The notes beneath the pieces were generated by a model. That model saw nothing but the letters and a program-made list of their open reading frames with translations, ran no database searches and was not told the origin of the DNA. Made by a program: the position numbers and the translations under genes. Positions 6,671-11,726 of a stretch of DNA of 11,726 nucleotides are shown one piece after another. Each line of letters opens with the position of its first letter. Position 1 is the first letter of the stretch. Origin of the DNA: Anaerolineales bacterium UBA4823 (GTDB lineage Bacteria > Chloroflexota > Anaerolineae > Anaerolineales > UBA4823); the NCBI GenBank assembly GCA_002402275.1, contig DHFN01000203.1, positions 24,324 to 36,049 on the forward strand. The letters are read 5' to 3'.

Positions 6671-7153
6671 ATGATTGACGAACCACAAAACGATCCCGCC
6701 CGTGAAATCCTCATCTTAGAGAAAATCGAGGATGATCCGGATGTCTCCCAAGCCTCTTTAGCAGCATTATTGGGCGTTGCCGTTGGAACGGTCAATTGGC
6801 ATTTACGGCGTTTGATCGAGAAGGGCTATGTCAAAGTCAAACACGCCCAGCGTCGGAAACTGCGCTATATTATCACACCAGAGGGAATTGCCTTTCGAGC
6901 TCGTCTGACCATCAATTATATTGAGCAGTCTATGCGCCTTTATCGGCGAGTCCGGCAGCGAACCGCTGAGCTTTTGTCTGAAGTACAAAAAGCGGGTTAT
7001 CGTTCAGTGCGGATACAGGGGAATGATGATATTGCGGATATTTGCCGCCTTACCTGCTTGGAACATGGTATTACTCTTGAGGAGGATGCTTCGTTACCCG
7101 TCTTGGAAGTGGTAGGAACGAAAGTCAATCTCAAAATGGACGGGAAGCTATGA
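6671..7153 (+). CDS. Winged-helix transcriptional regulator, MarR/EPS-associated type
   Basis: A 160-residue DNA-binding protein and first gene of the rightward operon, so a likely local regulator of polysaccharide genes. The N-terminal half is a winged helix: the DPDVSQASLAALLGVAVGTVNWHLRRLIEKGYV block (helix-turn-helix about 26-48) followed by a basic wing (about 53-70) ending in YIITPEG (66-72). This closely follows the EPS-associated MarR-type regulators I know of (TIGR04176-like), including the 'S Q . . L A . . L G V . . G . V N' pattern. A helical linker (about 78-108) leads to a tail, residues 110-155, that looks like the first strand-helix of a nucleotide-binding fold (VRIQGNDDIADICRLTCLEHGI). 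The glycine motif is degenerate and the fold is incomplete. Only a poor ribosome site (AAATGG, 6658-6663) precedes the ATG. Its stop overlaps the next start (ATGA). The regulator call is strong; target and effector are unknown. Confidence 0.87.
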   Translation: MIDEPQNDPAREILILEKIEDDPDVSQASLAALLGVAVGTVNWHLRRLIEKGYVKVKHAQRRKLRYIITPEGIAFRARLTINYIEQSMRLYRRVRQRTAELLSEVQKAGYRSVRIQGNDDIADICRLTCLEHGITLEEDASLPVLEVVGTKVNLKMDGKL

Positions 7154-8166
7154 TGGACGGTTTGGGACACGTCATTGTCACCGGCGCGGCAGGCTATATT
7201 GGCTCCTCCCTTTGTGGGGAATTGTTGCGGAGGGGTTACCGTGTAACCGCGTTAGATGAATTATTATTCGGTGGCGAACCGATATTGGCATATTTTTCAG
7301 ATCCAAATTTTCAGTTTGTAAAAGTCAATGTGTGGGAAGAACGAGCGCTCCGAGATAATATCCGCCGTGATTGGCAAAAACCAGTGGCAGTTTTTCATTT
7401 GGCAGCACTGGCAGGTTTTCCAGCCTGCCAGGCGGTAGGACGGCAGGTAGCCTGGCGCTATAACGTCGAGTCTACCCAACGGGTATTCGCGCAGGCAGAA
7501 GATTTGGGGGTAGAACGGTTTATCTATGCCTCAACTTATAGCAATTATGGACTCTCTCCACAAGGTGAAGCGGTCACAGAAGAAACTCCCCTGCATCCCC
7601 AATCATTGTATGCTGAAACCAAAGTTGCTTCAGAAGAATATTTGCTCAATCAGAAGGTTAGCAGTTGTTCACCGATTATCTTTCGGTTAGCAACACTTTA
7701 CGGACTTTCACCGCGTATGCGGTTTGATCTCATTGTTAATCAGTTTGTATTGGAAGCCTATTATCGGCGGGAACTATTGATCTATCAACGCGGCTATTCC
7801 CGCTCATTTGTTCACCTCAATGACGCCCTGCGTGGGATTTTGCTAGGTCTAGATAGCCCATTAGAGTTGATCCGTGGGCAGGTATACAATCTTGGATCAG
7901 AGGAGGGGAATTATACCAAAGACCAGATTGTGGCACTGATCTTGAAACGTCTTCCTGAAACTCATGTTAGCTATAAGGACATGACCTTCGGTGGTGATAT
8001 GCGTGATATCACGGTATCGTACGAAAAAATCAGTCGCCAATTAAATTTTCAGACTCAATACAAGGTTGAAGATGGCATTCGTGAAGTACTACATGCGCTC
8101 CAGGCAGGTGTATTTCGAGAACCTTTTGATGCACGTTACCGCAACGCACAATTTATTGTGCAATAA
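7150..8166 (+). CDS. NAD-dependent epimerase/dehydratase (extended SDR family)
   Basis: A cytoplasmic nucleotide-sugar-modifying enzyme of the UDP-glucose 4-epimerase-like extended SDR family. Visible features are the NAD-binding TGAAGYIG (G12, G15, G18), the acidic D36 after the second strand that favours NAD over NADP, HLAALAG (83-89), the catalytic S128/T129 in YASTYSNYG and the Y154-x3-K158 pair in YAETK. The length of 338 residues is normal. The HLAALAGFPACQ block resembles epimerase-like proteins often found beside EPS regulators; the reaction (epimerisation, dehydration or decarboxylation) cannot be read from sequence. The ATG at 7150 overlaps the regulator's stop by four bases. A second ATG at 7153 stands 5 bases from GGGAAG (7142-7147) and may be the real start, two forms differing by one Met. 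Confidence 0.88.
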   Translation: MMDGLGHVIVTGAAGYIGSSLCGELLRRGYRVTALDELLFGGEPILAYFSDPNFQFVKVNVWEERALRDNIRRDWQKPVAVFHLAALAGFPACQAVGRQVAWRYNVESTQRVFAQAEDLGVERFIYASTYSNYGLSPQGEAVTEETPLHPQSLYAETKVASEEYLLNQKVSSCSPIIFRLATLYGLSPRMRFDLIVNQFVLEAYYRRELLIYQRGYSRSFVHLNDALRGILLGLDSPLELIRGQVYNLGSEEGNYTKDQIVALILKRLPETHVSYKDMTFGGDMRDITVSYEKISRQLNFQTQYKVEDGIREVLHALQAGVFREPFDARYRNAQFIVQ

Positions 8167-8189
8167 CTAATTCGGATAAAGGATTGTCT

Positions 8190-9203
8190 ATGACAGAAAA
8201 TCAAATTTTTTCTCCTCCTTCCCAAGAATTTTGGGGACAGCAGAGGGTGATTGTCACTGGGGGAGCCGGTTTTTTGGGCTCTTTTGTGGTTGAAAAACTC
8301 AAAGAGCGCGGTGCCGCGGAGATTATTGTGCCGACTATTGAAGAATATAATCTGGTGCAATTGGAGGATATCCAACGTCTTTATGATGAAGTTTTCGAAA
8401 AGAAACTCCAATCCTCATCTTCCCAGGTGATGGTCATTCACCTGGCGGCTTTAGCGGGTGGCATTGGCGCCAATAGAGCCCGCCCGGCTGATTTTTTCTA
8501 TATCAATCTGATGATGGGTGTACAACTGATGCATGAAGCCTGGCGGCGCGGAGTGGAGAAATTTGTGGCGATTGGGACTATTTGTGCTTACCCAAAATAT
8601 ACACCCATTCCATTTAGGGAAGAGAACCTATGGAATGGTTATCCTGAAGAAACCAATGCGCCTTATGGGTTAGCAAAAAAGATGCTGCTTGTTCAGGCAC
8701 AGGCGTATCGTGAACAATACGGATTCAATGCAATTTATCCCTTGCCAGTTAACCTCTATGGACCGCGCGATAATTTCGACCTTGAAACGTCCCATGTAAT
8801 CCCAGCAATGATCCGAAAATGTGTTGAGGCACAAGAGCATGGCGATAGAGAAATTGTTCTCTGGGGAGATGGCTCCCCTACCCGAGAATTTCTCTATGTT
8901 GAGGATGCCGCAGAGGGAATCCTGTTGGCGGCGGAGCGTTACAATGGTGCTGAACCATTTAATCTTGGCTCGGGTATGGAAATCTCTATCAAAGATCTAG
9001 CAGAACTGATTGCCCGCTTGACTGGCTTTGAAGGGCAAATCGTTTGGGATACTAGCAAACCCAATGGACAACCGCGCCGTGCTTTGGATATCAGCCGGGC
9101 GGAACGTTTTTTTGGTTTTCGAGCTCAAATGCCATTTGAAGAAGGATTGCGGCGCACAGTGGATTGGTATAAGACTCAACGCACAAGAACAGGAGTAAAT
9201 TAA
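8190..9203 (+). CDS. fcl: GDP-L-fucose synthase-like epimerase/reductase
   Basis: This protein resembles GDP-L-fucose synthase, which converts GDP-4-keto-6-deoxy-mannose to GDP-L-fucose using NADPH. The cofactor motif is TGGAGFLG (G24, G27, G30). The GTICAYPK block (129-136) corresponds to the GSSCIYPK block of the E. coli enzyme: as I recall the family, T130 lies at catalytic Ser107 and C132 at Cys109. Y159-x3-K163 is the catalytic pair, and SHVIPA (H202) matches the conserved His179. The LYGPRDNFD and REFLYVEDAAEG blocks are also typical. The 337-residue length is slightly longer than the E. coli form. The ATG at 8190 has AAAGGA (8178-8183) at 6 bases. No GDP-mannose 4,6-dehydratase is in the window, so the pathway must be completed elsewhere or the substrate is a related keto-sugar. 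The family is strong; the exact product is likely but not certain. Confidence 0.82.
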   Translation: MTENQIFSPPSQEFWGQQRVIVTGGAGFLGSFVVEKLKERGAAEIIVPTIEEYNLVQLEDIQRLYDEVFEKKLQSSSSQVMVIHLAALAGGIGANRARPADFFYINLMMGVQLMHEAWRRGVEKFVAIGTICAYPKYTPIPFREENLWNGYPEETNAPYGLAKKMLLVQAQAYREQYGFNAIYPLPVNLYGPRDNFDLETSHVIPAMIRKCVEAQEHGDREIVLWGDGSPTREFLYVEDAAEGILLAAERYNGAEPFNLGSGMEISIKDLAELIARLTGFEGQIVWDTSKPNGQPRRALDISRAERFFGFRAQMPFEEGLRRTVDWYKTQRTRTGVN

Positions 9204-10054
9204 TGGCCGAATCTGTTCTGACAACCAAGCCGAAGGGGGAAGTAGTAATCCTAAGACCTTCGCGGGGTTGGATATCTTTAAATCTCAAAGAATTATGGAC
9301 TTTTCGTGAGTTAGTTTATTTTATGACTTGGCGGGACATCAAAGTGCGCTATAAACAAACGGTATTAGGGGCTGCTTGGGCAATTTTACAACCATTAATA
9401 AATATGATTGTGCTGACTTTTATTTTTGGGAATCTGGCAAAGCTTTCCACCGACAATATTCCGCGTCCTATATTTACATTTACTGCCCTACTGCCCTGGG
9501 GTTTGTTCAGTAAAGCGCTTACGGATGCCGGACGTTCGATGTTGACCAACCGCAGTATGATCACCAAAATTTATTTCCCGCGCTTGATCATTCCTTTGTC
9601 TTCTGTTTTGGGGGGATTATTGGATTTCCTGATCCAGTTCGTGATTTTATTGATGATGATGTTTTATTATCACATCACACCCACTCAGGCAGTCTGGACA
9701 TTGCCATTTTTCTTACTGCTTTCTTTGATCACTGCTTTTGGATTAGGCTTATGGCTTTCGGCGTTAAACGTACTGTACCGGGATGTTGGGTATGTATTGC
9801 CATTCCTCACCCAAGTTTGGATGTTATTAACACCCGTAGCCTATTCGGCTAAAACTATCCCACTGAAATGGCAATTCTTATACGCGATCAATCCCATGGT
9901 GGGGGTCGTCGAAGGGTTTCGCTGGGCGCTCTTAGGTGCCCAACCACCCTCAATGACCATGTTATGGATTTCATTTTTTATTTCGGTGGTGCTCTTAATC
10001 AGCGGTCTATATTATTTCCGCCGTATGGAACGCACTTTTGCCGATATGATTTAG
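9203..10054 (+). CDS. wzm: ABC-2 type polysaccharide export permease, Wzm-like
   Basis: The membrane half of an ABC exporter that moves a finished lipid-linked glycan across the cytoplasmic membrane. The 283-residue protein has a cytoplasmic N-terminus leading to the amphipathic LVYFMTWRDIKVRYKQ segment and LGAAWAILQP, a signature of the Wzm/TagG/KpsM group, then about six spans (roughly 60-80, 95-120, 130-160, 170-190, 205-230 and 252-272). The LNVLYRDVGYVLPFLTQVW stretch is also characteristic, as is the final INPM near the last spans. Its ATG shares one base with the preceding TAA, and AGGAG (9191-9195) stands 7 bases upstream, so start and coupling are clear. The matching ATPase follows after 13 bases. 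Confidence 0.92.
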   Translation: MAESVLTTKPKGEVVILRPSRGWISLNLKELWTFRELVYFMTWRDIKVRYKQTVLGAAWAILQPLINMIVLTFIFGNLAKLSTDNIPRPIFTFTALLPWGLFSKALTDAGRSMLTNRSMITKIYFPRLIIPLSSVLGGLLDFLIQFVILLMMMFYYHITPTQAVWTLPFFLLLSLITAFGLGLWLSALNVLYRDVGYVLPFLTQVWMLLTPVAYSAKTIPLKWQFLYAINPMVGVVEGFRWALLGAQPPSMTMLWISFFISVVLLISGLYYFRRMERTFADMI

Positions 10055-10067
10055 AGTTGGATGATTT

Positions 10068-11336
10068 ATGAGTGATATTGCAATTCGAGTTGATAACGTT
10101 GGAAAATATTATCGGATTAACACCCAAATGGATTATTATCCCACCCTAAGGGATACCCTGGTGGACATGGCAAAAATGCCTTTCCGGGTTATAAAGTATG
10201 GATTACCCACCTCCCATGAAACCATTTGGGCTCTCCGAAACGTCTCGTTTGAGGTGAAAACCGGGGAAGTATTGGGGGTCATCGGACGGAATGGAGCCGG
10301 CAAAAGCACATTACTTAAGATTCTTTCGCGAGTGACTGAACCTTCGGAGGGATATGCTGAAATCCACGGGAGAGTTGGTTCTTTACTGGAAGTTGGAACA
10401 GGGTTTCATCCTGAACTCAGTGGACGCGAGAACATCTATCTCAACGGGGCTATTTTGGGGATGAAGCGCTCCGAGATTCAACACAAATTTGATGAAATCG
10501 TTGATTTCTCTGGTGTGGAAAAATTCATTGACACACCGGTAAAGCGTTACTCCAGCGGGATGTATTTACGCCTGGCTTTTGCTGTGGCAGCTCACATGGA
10601 ACCGGAAATCCTAGTGGTGGACGAAGTCTTGGCGGTGGGTGATGCTGAATTTCAACGCAAATGTCTGGGGAAAATGAGCGATGTCGCTAACGAAGGGCGC
10701 ACCGTTTTATTTGTTAGCCATAATATGTCGGCTATCTTGCGTTTAACCAGAGAGACAATTGTTCTGGACAAGGGGAAAATGTTGATGCGTTCCCCTTCCA
10801 ATGAAGCCGTAGATTATTACCTTTCCTCTGGCTTGGCGATGGAAGGCGAACGGCGTTGGCAAGCAGAAGAAATACCCGCTGGGGCGGCTCCATTCCAGCC
10901 GATTGCGATGCGTATCCGCAATGCCCAAGGACAAATAGCAGAGAGCGTTCGTTCGATAGAACCACTTACGGTCGAGGTTGAATATCAACTGGAAAGCGCG
11001 GTTAATGATCTCCGCGTGGGTGTTTATTTAATGAATACTCATGGTGAGGTTATTTTTACCTCATTCGATACCGACGATCCAATTCAATATGAGCAATATA
11101 GTGTCAGGCAAGCTGGACATTATGTCAGCCGTTGTACTATTCCAAGCGATTTGCTCAATGAAGGACGATATATGTTAGGTGTAAACGCTAGCATATATCG
11201 GTTAAAACGCTTTTTTCAAGATGAGCATGCGTTGAGTTTTAACGTGGATGCCACCGGCGCTCCGGGCAAGCAATGGTTAGAAAACCGCCAGGGATTCATA
11301 CGGCCACGCTTAGATTGGGAGATCCTTAATGCATGA
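10068..11336 (+). CDS. wzt: ABC polysaccharide export ATPase with C-terminal domain, Wzt-like
   Basis: The ATPase that powers export through the permease encoded just upstream. The first about 245 residues form the nucleotide-binding domain: Walker A GRNGAGKST (73-81), the Wzt/TagH block RVGSLLEVGTGFHPELSGREN (starting at 102), the signature YSSGMYLRLA (161-170), Walker B ILVVDE (181-186), D-loop AVGD (189-192) and the switch His (H218). The stretch at about 18-52 between the first strand and Walker A is longer than in ordinary ABC ATPases, as in the TagH/Wzt group. Residues from about 260 to 422 are an extra beta-rich C-terminal domain, as in O-antigen Wzt proteins, where it binds the modified end of the glycan. 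It therefore suggests export of a preassembled, possibly capped chain. No strong ribosome site is visible. Its stop overlaps the next ATG by four bases (ATGA). Confidence 0.92.
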   Translation: MSDIAIRVDNVGKYYRINTQMDYYPTLRDTLVDMAKMPFRVIKYGLPTSHETIWALRNVSFEVKTGEVLGVIGRNGAGKSTLLKILSRVTEPSEGYAEIHGRVGSLLEVGTGFHPELSGRENIYLNGAILGMKRSEIQHKFDEIVDFSGVEKFIDTPVKRYSSGMYLRLAFAVAAHMEPEILVVDEVLAVGDAEFQRKCLGKMSDVANEGRTVLFVSHNMSAILRLTRETIVLDKGKMLMRSPSNEAVDYYLSSGLAMEGERRWQAEEIPAGAAPFQPIAMRIRNAQGQIAESVRSIEPLTVEVEYQLESAVNDLRVGVYLMNTHGEVIFTSFDTDDPIQYEQYSVRQAGHYVSRCTIPSDLLNEGRYMLGVNASIYRLKRFFQDEHALSFNVDATGAPGKQWLENRQGFIRPRLDWEILNA

Positions 11337-11726
11337 ATAATATTGCGGATAACGGTTTTCACCCAATAGAAGATTTTGGAACAGAAAAAAAGGTAGTTGG
11401 GATTAAGGGTTGGTATTGGAGAATACGCCGGTCATGGCGGCGTTCCAAAAAGGACCGTTCTTTTCGCAATCTATCCAAAGCACTGCCAGATTGGTGCACC
11501 GAAGTAGAACAGGCTCGGGCTAAGAAGATTGGATTAGATACTCCTTTCAAAAGGGTTGCACTATTTGGCGTTTTGCAATATTGGATCGAACAAACTGCCC
11601 TGCTCGGTTGTACATTATCTGGATATGGGAAGGAAATCTGCATTGCCACCTTGCCATATAGCACTCCTAATAAGCCAATGCCAGAGCGTGATATTCATCA
11701 GCAAGAGCAGAAAATCCAAACTATTT
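11333..11726 (+). CDS. Partial unrecognised protein at end of export operon, cut by window edge
   Basis: The reading frame from ATG 11333 is open to the window end, giving 131 residues of an incomplete protein. The ATG overlaps the ATPase stop by four bases, so it belongs to the same operon. The first about 50 residues are poorly structured and strongly basic (IKGWYWRIRRSWRRSKK, 24-40). From about residue 73 a hydrophobic strand, KRVALFGVLQYW, is followed by a helix (IEQTALLGCTLSGYG) and another strand (EICIATLPY). This looks like the first beta-alpha-beta of a Rossmann or GT-B fold, as in glycosyltransferases or capsule-synthesis proteins. Its position next to Wzm/Wzt fits a glycan-building role. 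I do not recognise the family; a definite function needs the missing C-terminal part. Confidence 0.7.
   Translation, partial: MNNIADNGFHPIEDFGTEKKVVGIKGWYWRIRRSWRRSKKDRSFRNLSKALPDWCTEVEQARAKKIGLDTPFKRVALFGVLQYWIEQTALLGCTLSGYGKEICIATLPYSTPNKPMPERDIHQQEQKIQTI

Noticed and set aside
11359..11664. 101-residue leftward open frame at the right end
   Set aside because: Antisense to the partial rightward gene, whose overlapping ATGA start and Rossmann-like strand pattern make the + strand the better choice.

Overview
The window is one stretch of a bacterial cell-surface polysaccharide / glycan-assembly locus. There are nine complete protein genes and one gene cut by the right edge. No RNA gene, transposase, integrase, phage gene or CRISPR array is visible. 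The gene mix (a DPM1/ArnC-like GT2, large GT-C membrane proteins, a small winged-helix EPS-type regulator next to sugar epimerases, and a Wzm/Wzt exporter) and the uneven, moderate GC suggest an environmental bacterium. My best guess is Chloroflexota (Anaerolineae-like), from resemblance to proteins I remember from that group and not from any marker gene.

Left part (1-5449, rightward). A partial imperfect hairpin at the left edge resembles a small dispersed intergenic repeat. It is followed by a GT2 polyprenyl-phosphate glycosyltransferase (132-1088) and two large polytopic GT-C-like membrane proteins (1309-3399 and 3566-5449). These form a plausible functional set: the GT2 enzyme would load a sugar onto a polyprenyl phosphate on the cytoplasmic face, and the GT-C proteins would use lipid-linked sugars on the outer face. 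The two GT-C genes, especially the first, are much more AT-rich than the rest. The spacers around them are long and AT-rich, with AT-only inverted repeats, one of which has the form of a weak terminator.

Middle (5461-6603, leftward). A GT4 glycosyltransferase points the other way. It converges on the second GT-C gene with an 11-base gap, and it diverges from the regulator across a short spacer with a consensus -10 hexamer.

Right part (6671-11726, rightward). This is a tightly packed operon: a MarR/EPS-type winged-helix regulator, an NAD-dependent epimerase/dehydratase, a GDP-L-fucose synthase-like enzyme, the ABC-2 permease (Wzm-like), the ABC ATPase with a C-terminal extension (Wzt-like), and the start of an unrecognised protein. 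Overlapping stop/start codons at three of the five junctions imply translational coupling. In outline, the epimerases make nucleotide sugars, glycosyltransferases build a lipid-linked glycan, and Wzm/Wzt exports it. The initiating glycosyltransferase, the GDP-mannose 4,6-dehydratase and most chain-building enzymes are not in the window and probably lie outside it.

No clearly new system is present. The items most worth a second look are the regulator's Rossmann-like C-terminal tail, the CxxC placed inside the presumed acceptor/donor loop of the second GT-C protein, and the sharp AT-rich island holding the two GT-C genes.
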